A program made the position numbers and the translations under genes. This document shows positions 1 through 6,097 of a DNA stretch of 6,118 nt, in pieces (position 1 is the first letter of the stretch; every line of letters begins with the position of its first letter). Origin of the DNA: Spirochaetaceae bacterium (GTDB lineage Bacteria > Spirochaetota > Spirochaetia > Treponematales > Breznakiellaceae); contig JAITKQ010000150.1 in assembly GCA_031278295.1 (NCBI GenBank), positions 1 through 6,118 on the forward strand, written 5' to 3'. The notes under the pieces are model-generated. The model saw only the letters and a list, made by a program, of their open reading frames with translations. It did no database searches and was not told the DNA's origin.

Positions 1-48
1 CCGCCTTCGGTATGCTACCGCGTAGCGGCTTTTAAACCCGCTGGCGGG
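1..48. repeat. Long GC-rich direct repeat, copy A
   Basis: This block matches 150-197 at 45 of 48 positions without gaps; the differences are at 6, 7 and 13. It may extend to the left beyond the window. It contains a small hairpin (GCTAC, loop CGC, GTAGC at 14-26) and a second possible pairing of AGCGG (24-28) with CCGCT (38-42). No reading frame is supported here. It is probably a dispersed intergenic palindromic repeat of this genome. Confidence 0.8.
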
Positions 49-149
49 GGCGGGCGCGTCATTCGCGGTTTTCAAAACACCGAACCAAACACGGCTTACA
101 GCCGCGTATGCCTATCGCCCTTTTCGACCCCGCCGGCAGAACCCGAACC

Positions 150-197
150 CCGCCCCCGGTACGCTACCGCGTAGCGGCTTTTAAACCCGCTGGCGGG
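150..197. repeat. Long GC-rich direct repeat, copy B, upstream of valS
   Basis: This is the second copy of the 1-48 repeat, offset by 149 bp. In this copy the hairpin stem is one pair longer (CGCTAC at 162-167 with GTAGCG at 171-176) because of the T-to-C difference at 162. The similarity ends just after 197, where the two flanks differ by a small indel. The copy ends about 60 bp before the valS start. The 100 bp between the copies hold only a minor palindrome (CGGCT, TAC, AGCCG at 92-104) and no gene that I can support. Confidence 0.8.
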
Positions 198-206
198 CGG
201 GTGATG

Positions 207-236
207 TTGAAGAAAAGGGCGGAGGGGGTGTAAACT
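207..236 (+). promoter_or_regulatory. Candidate sigma-70-type promoter for valS
   Basis: TTGAAG (207-212) and TAAACT (231-236) each match the -35 and -10 consensus at 4 of 6 positions and are 18 bp apart. Transcription would start near 243, giving a leader of only about 18 nt that still includes the GAGG Shine-Dalgarno sequence. A match this weak can occur by chance, and valS could also be transcribed from further upstream. No T-box-like leader, which some Firmicutes use for valS, fits in the space. Confidence 0.25.
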
Positions 237-260
237 TAAAGCCATGCGAGGCTTATCATC

Positions 261-3056
261 ATGTTCAGAGCGGTAGAACTGGAAAAAGCGTACAACCCGA
301 AAAGTTTTGAGGACAGGATATACGCGCTGTGGAAGGATACGGGCGCGTTCAGGCCGCCGGAAAGCGGGGCGGAGGGCGGGACGTACACGATCGTGATACC
401 GCCGCCCAATGTCACCGGAATACTGCACATGGGGCACGCGCTAAACATCACGTTGCAAGACATAGCGGTACGGTTTCAAAGGATGGGCGGGAAGCGCACG
501 CTGTGGGTACCGGGTTCCGACCACGCCGGCATAGCCACGCAGAATATCGTAGAAAGGAAACTACGGGAACGGGGATTCGGGCGCCGCGAACTCGGGCGAG
601 AGAAGTTTGTCGAGGAGACATGGAAGGTAACGGCGGAACACCACGAAGCGATAAGCCGGCAGATAGCTAGGATGGGGGCAAGCGTTGACTGGTCACGGGA
701 GCGGTTCACGCTGGACGAAGGGCTGTCCGCGGCGGTACGCGAGGTTTTTGTAAGCTTGTACGAGCGGGGTCTCATGTACAAGGGGCAGTACCTGGTAAAC
801 TGGTGTACAAGCTGCGGCACGGCGCTCTCGGATGACGAGGTGGAACACAGGGATATCGAGGGCAGGATGTACCATGTCCGCTACCCTTACGCCGATGGAG
901 GGGGCTTTATCGAGATAGCGACCACGCGCCCGGAAACGATGTTTGGCGATACGGCTGTAGCCGTTCACCCGGAGGACGAGCGGTACGCGGGGCTGGCCGG
1001 CAGGATGCTGAAACTGCCACTCACCGGGCGCGAGATACCGGTGGTGGCGGACAGTTACGTTGACAGGACCTTTGGCACCGGGGCGCTCAAGGTAACCCCT
1101 GCGCACGACCCCAACGACTGGGAAGTGGGAAAGCGGCACAATCTCCCGGCGATCAACATAATAACGGGGGACGGCAGGCTAAACGACGAAGTCCCCGTCC
1201 CGTACAGGGGGCTTTCCGTACATGAAGCGCGGCAAGCCGCCGTAGCCGGCCTCAAGGAGGGCGGCTATCTACTCAAAGAGGAAAGGATAAGGCACGCGGT
1301 CGGCGTCTGTTACCGTTGCGGCACGGTGATCGAGCCCTACCTCTCGGAGCAATGGTTTGTAAGGATGAAGCCGCTTGCGGACAAGGCGCTGGGGGCGTGG
1401 CGGCGCGGCGAGACAGTATTCTACCCTAGGAAGTGGGAAAACACGTACAAACACTGGCTAGTCAACATACGGGACTGGTGCGTCAGCCGCCAACTCTGGT
1501 GGGGGCACCGGATTCCCGCGTGGACATGCGAAAAGTGCGGCAGGCTCACGGTAAGCCGCGTTGACATAAGCGCCTGTCCGGGCTGCGGCGGGGCTGTACG
1601 GCAGGACGAGGACGTGCTCGACACCTGGTTTTCAAGCTGGCTATGGCCCTTTTCCACGCTGGGCTGGCCCAATGTTGGGGGGGAGCCCCCCCCCTGCGCC
1701 GCACACGGTTGCGGCGCACCCCCCCCGGCGGGGGGCCCTGCCCCCCGCAACGCCCCCGCATTCCCGGCCCGCGTGTCAGATGCGCCTGCGGCGCATCTGA
1801 CAGCGGCAAGCCGTTGCGCGGCTTGTGGGGACTATGAACGTTTTTACCCGACCACGGCGCTTGTAACCGCCTACGACATCATATTCTTCTGGGTTGCCCG
1901 CATGATCATGGCCGGACTTGAGTTTACCGGCAAAGCGCCGTTCCGCGACATCTACATTCACGGACTGATCAGGGACAAGCAGGGGCGCAAGATGAGTAAG
2001 TCTTTGGGCAACGGCATAGACCCGGAGGAACTTGTCAACGAGTACGGCGCGGACGCGCTCAAATTCACGCTTGCCTTTCTGTGCGCCCAGGGGCAGGACA
2101 TCCTGATTGACAGGGAAAGTTTTAAGCTGGGATCAAAGTTTGCCAACAAACTGTGGAACGCGAGCCGCTACATACTGATGAACCTTGAAGGACGCGCCAT
2201 TGTCCAAAACCCCGCCCTGCTTCCCGTAGACGCATGGATTTACGGACGTCTCCGCCGCGCCGCCGCAACGATGGGCGATGCCTTAAACGGCTACCGTTAC
2301 AACGAGGCCGCCGTCTGCGCCTACGACTTTTTTTGGAACGACTTTTGCGACTGGTATGTCGAGGCGACAAAACTTTCAACAAAACAGGGTGACGGTGCGG
2401 AAAAAGACCGGGCCATTACCGTACTGCTCGATGTCCTTGCGGAGACACTCCGCCTTCTGCACCCGTTCCTGCCCTTCGTTACGGAAGAAATCTGGGGCAG
2501 GCTGCCTGTGGAGGCGAGGGGAGGGGGGGGGTTATTGATCGTCCAGCCATACCCTCGGAGTGGCGGCTCATCCCTTCCGGACGAAAAAAACGAAGGCGAT
2601 TTCGCGTTTTTGCAGGAACTGGTACGCGCCATCCGCACCTTGCGCAGTGAATGTACGGTAGCGCCGGACAAAAAGCTCCGCGCCAGCGTTGCCGCCGACG
2701 GGAGGTACACGTCGTTTATCGCATCAAACCGGGAACTTGCCTGCCTGCTCGCCGGCCTAAGCGAGCTTGCGGACGCATCTGCCGGGGACAGCCCCCGTGG
2801 CGCGGTTGCCCTGGCCGGTACGGATTTTGAAGCCTTTCTCTTTATCGCTGAGGCCGTGGATATGACCGTACTCAAGGCCAAATGGACGCGGGAGCTTGAA
2901 AAGGACAGGAAATTCATCACATCCCTCAGAACAAAACTTGGAAACGAAAATTTTCTTAAAAACGCGCCGGACGCTCTTGTCGGGGGCGAAAAACAAAAGC
3001 TGGTTGAGGCTGAAAAACGCGCCGGAAAGCTGCAAGGGTATTTGGAGAGATGCTGA
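261..3056 (+). CDS. valS: Valyl-tRNA synthetase (class I), with an extra in-frame repeat-derived block
   Basis: This cytoplasmic enzyme charges tRNA-Val with valine using ATP and edits mischarged threonine. The start ATG at 261 follows GAGG (248-251) at 9 nt, and the N-terminus MFRAVELEKAYNP is typical of the family. Visible motifs are PPPN (47-50), the HIGH-type HMGH (56-59), WCTSC (181-185), CP1 editing-domain TTRPET (221-226) and HDPND (282-286), the Cys pairs C350/C353, C423/C426 and C439/C442 (zinc ribbon-like), DVLDTWF (451-457) and KMSKS (577-581). An anticodon-binding domain follows, and a charged, probably coiled-coil tRNA-binding arm runs from about 868 to 931. The 931-residue length includes about 52 residues (472-523) that are absent from usual ValS, between GWPN and the conserved YERFYPT. 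Without them the length fits short bacterial ValS of about 880. All catalytic motifs are intact, so the enzyme is probably active. The GC content is high, unlike the downstream genes. No clear terminator follows it. Confidence 0.97.
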   Translation: MFRAVELEKAYNPKSFEDRIYALWKDTGAFRPPESGAEGGTYTIVIPPPNVTGILHMGHALNITLQDIAVRFQRMGGKRTLWVPGSDHAGIATQNIVERKLRERGFGRRELGREKFVEETWKVTAEHHEAISRQIARMGASVDWSRERFTLDEGLSAAVREVFVSLYERGLMYKGQYLVNWCTSCGTALSDDEVEHRDIEGRMYHVRYPYADGGGFIEIATTRPETMFGDTAVAVHPEDERYAGLAGRMLKLPLTGREIPVVADSYVDRTFGTGALKVTPAHDPNDWEVGKRHNLPAINIITGDGRLNDEVPVPYRGLSVHEARQAAVAGLKEGGYLLKEERIRHAVGVCYRCGTVIEPYLSEQWFVRMKPLADKALGAWRRGETVFYPRKWENTYKHWLVNIRDWCVSRQLWWGHRIPAWTCEKCGRLTVSRVDISACPGCGGAVRQDEDVLDTWFSSWLWPFSTLGWPNVGGEPPPCAAHGCGAPPPAGGPAPRNAPAFPARVSDAPAAHLTAASRCAACGDYERFYPTTALVTAYDIIFFWVARMIMAGLEFTGKAPFRDIYIHGLIRDKQGRKMSKSLGNGIDPEELVNEYGADALKFTLAFLCAQGQDILIDRESFKLGSKFANKLWNASRYILMNLEGRAIVQNPALLPVDAWIYGRLRRAAATMGDALNGYRYNEAAVCAYDFFWNDFCDWYVEATKLSTKQGDGAEKDRAITVLLDVLAETLRLLHPFLPFVTEEIWGRLPVEARGGGGLLIVQPYPRSGGSSLPDEKNEGDFAFLQELVRAIRTLRSECTVAPDKKLRASVAADGRYTSFIASNRELACLLAGLSELADASAGDSPRGAVALAGTDFEAFLFIAEAVDMTVLKAKWTRELEKDRKFITSLRTKLGNENFLKNAPDALVGGEKQKLVEAEKRAGKLQGYLERC
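1674..1829 (+). repeat. In-frame GC-rich hairpin cluster inserted in valS
   Basis: About 156 bp (52 codons) separate the conserved GWPN from the conserved YERFYPT. The DNA is a chain of inverted repeats: a G7 run with a C9 run (1677-1694); TGCGCCGCA (1695-1703) with TGCGGCGCA (1710-1718); C6 (1721-1726) with G6 (1730-1735); a 13-bp perfect stem with a TGC loop (1774-1802); and CAAGCCG (1807-1813) with CGGCTTG (1819-1825). The encoded peptide is low-complexity Pro/Ala/Gly with a few Cys, and it has no recognisable domain. The last two hairpins recur in the LamG gene (5707-5760, inverted). I read it as an accumulated palindromic repeat tolerated in a surface loop. The exact ends are uncertain by a few codons, and the homopolymer runs should be checked for sequencing errors. 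Confidence 0.8.
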
Positions 3057-3099
3057 ACAGGGACAGCCGGTTACATTTTTGACGGGGCAACGCGCGGCC

Positions 3100-3127
3100 T
3101 TGACAATTTTCTGTCTATACATAAAAC
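3100..3127 (+). promoter_or_regulatory. Candidate promoter for the Hint-LamG gene pair
   Basis: A perfect -35 TTGACA (3100-3105) is followed after 16 bp by TAAAAC (3122-3127, 4 of 6). This lies in the AT-rich gap between valS and the Hint gene. Transcription would begin near 3134, leaving a leader of about 116 nt. The rest of the gap (3057-3249) shows no terminator hairpin with a T-run and no other gene. Confidence 0.4.
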
Positions 3128-3237
3128 TAAAGTCATATTTTCATAGCGCCCTAACGGTGCTTTCTGGCTACATTTTGAAATGACTCATCTTAAGGGAAAG
3201 CGCGTTCCGGCAATGAAACAAGGTAGAAATTTTTAAA

Positions 3238-3244
3238 AAGGAGG
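3238..3244 (+). promoter_or_regulatory. Strong Shine-Dalgarno for the Hint gene
   Basis: AAGGAGG, preceded by further A residues, ends 5 nt before the ATG at 3250. This near-perfect site fixes the start of the Hint gene and suggests efficient translation. The SD sequences of valS (GAGG) and of the LamG gene (GAGG) are much weaker. Confidence 0.85.
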
Positions 3245-3249
3245 ATTTT

Positions 3250-4875
3250 ATGAACAAGCAAAGCAGCTATACAGCCTTGCGGCTTGCGGCTTTGCGCGCA
3301 GTCCGGCAGCCGGGCAAAACCGTCACGTTGGACGCGCGGATTCCAGCGCACTGTACACATATAGCCTATATGTATGGCGATATAGAGTACGCGAAGGAAC
3401 ACTTGCCGGAGCATTACGCGTTGCTACAGAAAACTTATGCGGCGCATCAGCTTGGCAAGGGCCTGGATTACAAAACGCTTAACCAGATAAGCGGTCATAC
3501 AACAGACTTTGTTGACGCTGTCGGGATTGAGTTTGTCTATTACAATGTTTCGTCAAAAAGCCTGCGCGTCAGGGCTGTCACGTCGCTTGTGAACAACGCT
3601 TCAATCGACCAGCACCTGGAGATTTTCACAAAAGCGGGTGAGGCTGTTGCAGGTAATGTATCGTCGACGCCCAACACAACTCACGCGGACATATCAATTG
3701 AGATAGACTTCGATCCTGCTGATTTCTCTTCAAGTGAATTGGAGATTAGTTATTCTGTGAATTGGGTTGGGGCGGGCAAGGAACCTCTTCTCAAATCGCA
3801 AATTCACAGCCTTGACATAACAGAATACGTATTCACAGAATCGCCTATTGACCACATACAAGTGTTAGCTCCGGTCAATATACATACTTCGCCGGGTTCC
3901 CCTGTTGTAATATGCTATGGCAGGACTCCCTCAAAAAGTGAAGTGGCCGATTATGTTTACCCGGAACAAATTAAAGCAGGCAAACAGGAACTGTACATAC
4001 CATGGAAAGGTACGGTGTTTTTCAAAAATGCTTCTACGGCTGAATTCCGGGCAATTGACATCCGTACATTCACGTTGAAAATAGATTGCGGACACGGTTC
4101 CGCGGCATATACCGTTGATGGCAGGGCCGAGAGTATAGTTGAGAAATTTAGCGCGCTTTACACAAGCATTGGCAAAGGATTTCAGTATGCGCTGGCAGAC
4201 GATTGGCTTGATTCCGTACCGACGGCGCGTAGCAGTTTGGCGGATATTGTCAACATTACGTTTGCGGTTAATTACACGCTGTCTGATGGCTCAAGCCATA
4301 CGATGCAAATAAGCTCTTACGCCGACGAGAGCGATGACCCGAGTTTAAAGCAAATCAGTACATTGCGTCTCTTGTGGGGATGCCTTGCGGAGGGTACGCT
4401 CATCTTAATGGCGGACGGCGGGGAAAAGCGCGTTGAAGATATGCGTATTGGTGATAAAGTTATTGTGGATCATTCAGGACAAACCGCGTGCGTCATTAAC
4501 ACATGGAAAGGCGCGGAAAAAGAGATTATACAGATAAACGCTGCCGGCGTCGCTTTCGAATGTTCAAATGCACACCCAATCCGCACCGTAGACGGTATGA
4601 AACGCGCATATAAAGTTTCTTGTGGTGACTATCTTGTCGGGCCGCACGGCGAGCATATCAAAGTCACGTCTGTTGAACACGTGAATGAAGAGCGCCGCAT
4701 GTATAACGTTGACCTGGATAATTTTGGGACGCTGTTCGCGAATGGTTTTATGATCGGCGATAACGGAGTACAGAATAGCTTTTTTGACGACGGTATGCCG
4801 CCCGCGCCGGTGTTTGATGCTGACGCAAAACAGGCGTTATACGCTGATTATATGAGGTTTGCTTATGGAAAGTAA
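3250..4875 (+). CDS. Beta-rich protein of unknown function with C-terminal Hint autoprocessing domain
   Basis: The ATG start is set by a strong SD. The 541-residue product has no signal peptide or membrane helix. Residues 1-377 are unrecognised. They look beta-rich, with alternating polar/hydrophobic strands such as those near 160-172 and 332-347, which may belong to similar sandwich modules. Residues 378-505 form a Hint (hedgehog/intein) fold: C378 begins CLAEGT, block B is S439-N-A-H442-P-I, and the segment ends FANGFMIGDN (D504-N505). A tail of 36 residues follows. Hint domains use the first Cys for an N-S acyl shift, so cleavage between G377 and C378 is expected. True splicing is unlikely because the usual penultimate His is Asp and the +1 residue is Gly rather than Cys/Ser/Thr. 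The gene overlaps the LamG gene by 11 bp and has lower GC than valS, which suggests a different origin. A phage, toxin or surface role is possible, but none is shown. Confidence 0.9.
   Translation: MNKQSSYTALRLAALRAVRQPGKTVTLDARIPAHCTHIAYMYGDIEYAKEHLPEHYALLQKTYAAHQLGKGLDYKTLNQISGHTTDFVDAVGIEFVYYNVSSKSLRVRAVTSLVNNASIDQHLEIFTKAGEAVAGNVSSTPNTTHADISIEIDFDPADFSSSELEISYSVNWVGAGKEPLLKSQIHSLDITEYVFTESPIDHIQVLAPVNIHTSPGSPVVICYGRTPSKSEVADYVYPEQIKAGKQELYIPWKGTVFFKNASTAEFRAIDIRTFTLKIDCGHGSAAYTVDGRAESIVEKFSALYTSIGKGFQYALADDWLDSVPTARSSLADIVNITFAVNYTLSDGSSHTMQISSYADESDDPSLKQISTLRLLWGCLAEGTLILMADGGEKRVEDMRIGDKVIVDHSGQTACVINTWKGAEKEIIQINAAGVAFECSNAHPIRTVDGMKRAYKVSCGDYLVGPHGEHIKVTSVEHVNEERRMYNVDLDNFGTLFANGFMIGDNGVQNSFFDDGMPPAPVFDADAKQALYADYMRFAYGK
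4381..4764 (+). other. Hint (intein-like) domain within the 541-aa protein
   Basis: Codons 378-505, about 128 residues, are too short to contain a homing endonuclease. In order they show the block A nucleophile Cys with GTLI, a GDKVIV turn typical of Hint domains, block B with H442 (Ser replaces the usual Thr at -3), a second GDYLVG turn, and a block F-like LFANGFMIGDN. The closest described relatives would be bacterial intein-like, Vint or PT-HINT-type domains that cleave rather than splice. The family subdivision cannot be decided by eye. Confidence 0.85.
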
Positions 4876-5872
4876 TGTCAGCTTGAATGTAACATACACG
4901 CTGAAATGCCCCGGCGACGCGGATAGCATAGCGGAGTTGTCCGCTTCCGGGGAGTTTTCACTTTGCGGCGCTAACGCTTACACGTTTAGTATGGGATTTT
5001 ACTACACGAGCACGGATAGCGGCGTACTGTTTGCGCAGGGTAATCTGTTTACCCTATCCATACTAAACAGCAAACTTGCGCTCAATATTAAAAACCTCAC
5101 AAATATACCGATTGACGTCGGTGGATTTTTTATAGCAAATGCTTTCAATAATATTGACATAACATACGATCGCTCTGTCGTCACTTTGTATCTCAACGGT
5201 ATGGCAGCGTTTAGCAAACAAGTGACGGCATCCGGTGCGGCTTCGGCGCAGTCCTACATAATCGGGGCGGGTTATTCCGGCTATGTCTCGAGGGTGCGAT
5301 TGGCTGACTACGCGCTGACGCAAGCTGAAATCGGCGCAAATACCACGGAAAACAAAATTGACAAATCACACTTGGAATTTTTCGTTGACTTTACAAACAG
5401 CAAACCGAAAGATGCCGGAAAGCACGAGTTGTTACTTGCGTGCAAGCATCTATGCGAATCACGGAATATAGCGGAGGTGTTTTCGTTTGGCAGCAAAGGC
5501 GTGATCTCTGTTTTGCAATCACCGCCAATTGCGCAAAATTTCAGCATAATTACAAAGATATATATTCCGCTGGCAGCGATTAACGATTCCGCGCTCCTGT
5601 GCTACAATACCGCGACAGAAAAATTGACATTTGGAATGAACCTCCCCGCCCTGAAGGGCGGGGTATCTTGTAAGCGTTGCATCATTTACGAGGTTCGTTC
5701 TGCAAGACAAGCCGCACGGCTTGCCGCTGATTGGGGCGCCTGCGGCGCGCCAATCAGCGGTAGGAGGCAATGGTCTACTACCATTTTTCGTGAGTATTTA
5801 CTGATTTTAACCGCCTCAAGGGGCGGGGTATCAGACCCCACTGCGAATAAAATAAAGTACGGTAGCGCATAA
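4865..5872 (+). CDS. LamG/concanavalin-like protein, 3' part replaced by a repeat element
   Basis: I prefer the ATG at 4865, which has GAGG (4854-4857) 7 nt upstream, to the TTG at 4859. It overlaps the Hint gene stop by 11 bp, which suggests translational coupling. The product has 335 residues and no signal peptide. Residues about 39-156 show a LamG_3-like jelly-roll pattern: YTFSMGFY, then FNNIDITYDRSVVTLYLNG (94-112), then an IIGAGYSGYVSRVRLADYALT stretch and QAEI (to 156). A second, similar domain begins at HLEFFVDF (169-176) and stops abruptly after LTFGMN (254-259). From codon 260 the frame runs through a GC-rich hairpin element (from about 5641), giving a Cys/Arg/Ala-rich tail unlike any domain, and it ends at 5872. 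The native C-terminus is therefore probably lost. LamG folds bind glycans or proteins, but the ligand here is unknown. The gene may be a decayed remnant or may still yield the first domain. Confidence 0.8.
   Translation: MESNVSLNVTYTLKCPGDADSIAELSASGEFSLCGANAYTFSMGFYYTSTDSGVLFAQGNLFTLSILNSKLALNIKNLTNIPIDVGGFFIANAFNNIDITYDRSVVTLYLNGMAAFSKQVTASGAASAQSYIIGAGYSGYVSRVRLADYALTQAEIGANTTENKIDKSHLEFFVDFTNSKPKDAGKHELLLACKHLCESRNIAEVFSFGSKGVISVLQSPPIAQNFSIITKIYIPLAAINDSALLCYNTATEKLTFGMNLPALKGGVSCKRCIIYEVRSARQAARLAADWGACGAPISGRRQWSTTIFREYLLILTASRGGVSDPTANKIKYGSA
5644..5663. repeat. Perfect 8-bp GC hairpin with TGAA loop
   Basis: CCCCGCCC (5644-5651) pairs fully with GGGCGGGG (5656-5663) across a TGAA loop. 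It marks the left boundary of the element in the LamG gene, directly after the last LamG-like codons. It is unlikely to be a terminator because no T-run follows on either strand. Confidence 0.85.
5707..5760 (-). repeat. Two-hairpin repeat module, copy 2 (inverted relative to the valS copy)
   Basis: CCGCTGATTGG (5724-5734) and CCAATCAGCGG (5750-5760) form an 11-bp arm. After one G-G mismatch the stem continues with GCGCC/GGCGC around a TGC loop. Next to it, CAAGCCG (5708-5714) pairs with CGGCTTG (5717-5723). Read on the minus strand, 5707-5729 aligns with 1801-1826 of valS with every base identical apart from a 3-nt gap. The 13-mer GCGCCTGCGGCGC of the large hairpin also occurs in both (5736-5748 and 1782-1794). 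The outer arms differ between copies but are complementary within each. Confidence 0.85.
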
Positions 5873-5907
5873 CAGGCCCTGTTTACGCCGTACCTCCCTC
5901 GTCCCGT

Positions 5908-5921
5908 AGCGGCAAGCCGCT
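5908..5921. repeat. Short palindrome related to the two-hairpin module
   Basis: AGCGGCAAGCCGCT is an inverted repeat with 6-bp arms. Its first 12 bases are identical to 1802-1813 in valS and to the reverse complement of 5717-5728. It also begins with CGTAGCGGC, as the leader repeats at 1-48 and 150-197 do around their hairpin. It may be a fragment of the same repeat family. Confidence 0.55.
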
Positions 5922-5961
5922 CATCCGCACGGCCCACCCCGGCATACCCGTCCGATGCGAT

Positions 5962-5989
5962 CTGGCGGTTTTCGCCTGGCGGTTTTCGC
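5962..5989. repeat. Tandem 14-bp repeat, two copies
   Basis: CTGGCGGTTTTCGC occurs twice back to back (5962-5975 and 5976-5989) without mismatch. The core GCGGTTTTC also appears at 66-73 near the start of the window with slightly different flanks. It lies in the non-coding region after the LamG gene. Function unknown. Confidence 0.8.
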
Positions 5990-6013
5990 GCGATTTTGTC
6001 CTGTCAATAACAA

Positions 6014-6065
6014 GCGATTCGTTCACCCCCTAAAGGCCATAATTAACGGGCGATTCATTCACCCC
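6014..6065. repeat. Spaced 16-bp direct repeats, possible operator pair
   Basis: GCGATTCGTTCACCCC (6014-6029) and GCGATTCATTCACCCC (6050-6065) differ at one position and start 36 bp apart. Between them is CATAAT (6038-6043), a 5 of 6 match to a -10 box, with no clear -35. Copies flanking a -10 would suit a repressor. They could equally be members of a dispersed repeat. Confidence 0.5.
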
Positions 6066-6097
6066 TTGCCGGTAAGTTCCGGGGTTTTGGCACTCGC

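Larger units (their letters stand above)
5641..5832 (-). mobile_element. Small hairpin-rich element, perhaps an IS200/IS605-type non-autonomous derivative
   Basis: About 190 bp interrupts the LamG gene. Near the left end is an 8-bp perfect hairpin with a TGAA loop (5644-5663). Near the right end is a similar imperfect one (5811-5826). Both are followed by the identical 12-mer GGGCGGGGTATC (5656-5667 and 5821-5832), so the ends are direct rather than inverted. Further hairpins lie at 5708-5723, 5724-5760 and 5769-5785. On the minus strand the left end reads as a CCCCGCCC hairpin followed by GAGGTTCATT, which recalls the right ends of TnpB-bearing IS200/IS605 elements. That likeness is from memory and sets the strand given. 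No transposase or TnpB frame is present, so it would have to be mobilised in trans. Confidence 0.45.

Noticed and set aside
1674..1829. An intein or zinc-binding domain inside ValS
   Set aside because: The block is far too short for an intein and lacks its motifs. The few Cys residues arise from repeat DNA and are not in a CxxC...CxxC pattern; the real zinc-ribbon-like pairs are at 423-442.
2896..3183. Plus-strand frame of 95 codons overlapping the end of valS
   Set aside because: It is a shadow frame of valS for most of its length and then enters AT-rich intergenic DNA. It has no SD or domain.
4859..4864. TTG start for the LamG gene
   Set aside because: The ATG six bases later has a better distance from GAGG (7 nt) and is the more usual start codon.
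5641..5667. Rho-independent terminator of the LamG gene
   Set aside because: The hairpin is strong, but it lies inside the open frame and is not followed by a T-run. It recurs in part at 5811-5832, which fits element ends better.
5686..5937. Minus-strand reading frame of 83 codons across the element
   Set aside because: It is translated from hairpin repeats and runs into non-coding DNA. It has no SD and no recognisable domain.
5908..6065. A CRISPR array
   Set aside because: The repeats are of different kinds (14-bp tandem, 16-bp spaced once), with no regular spacer of 30-40 bp and no cas gene.
6001..6070. An integron attC site, suggested by TAACAAGCG near 6008
   Set aside because: No complementary GTTRRRY-type end and no long imperfect palindrome follows, so the match is only a short coincidence.
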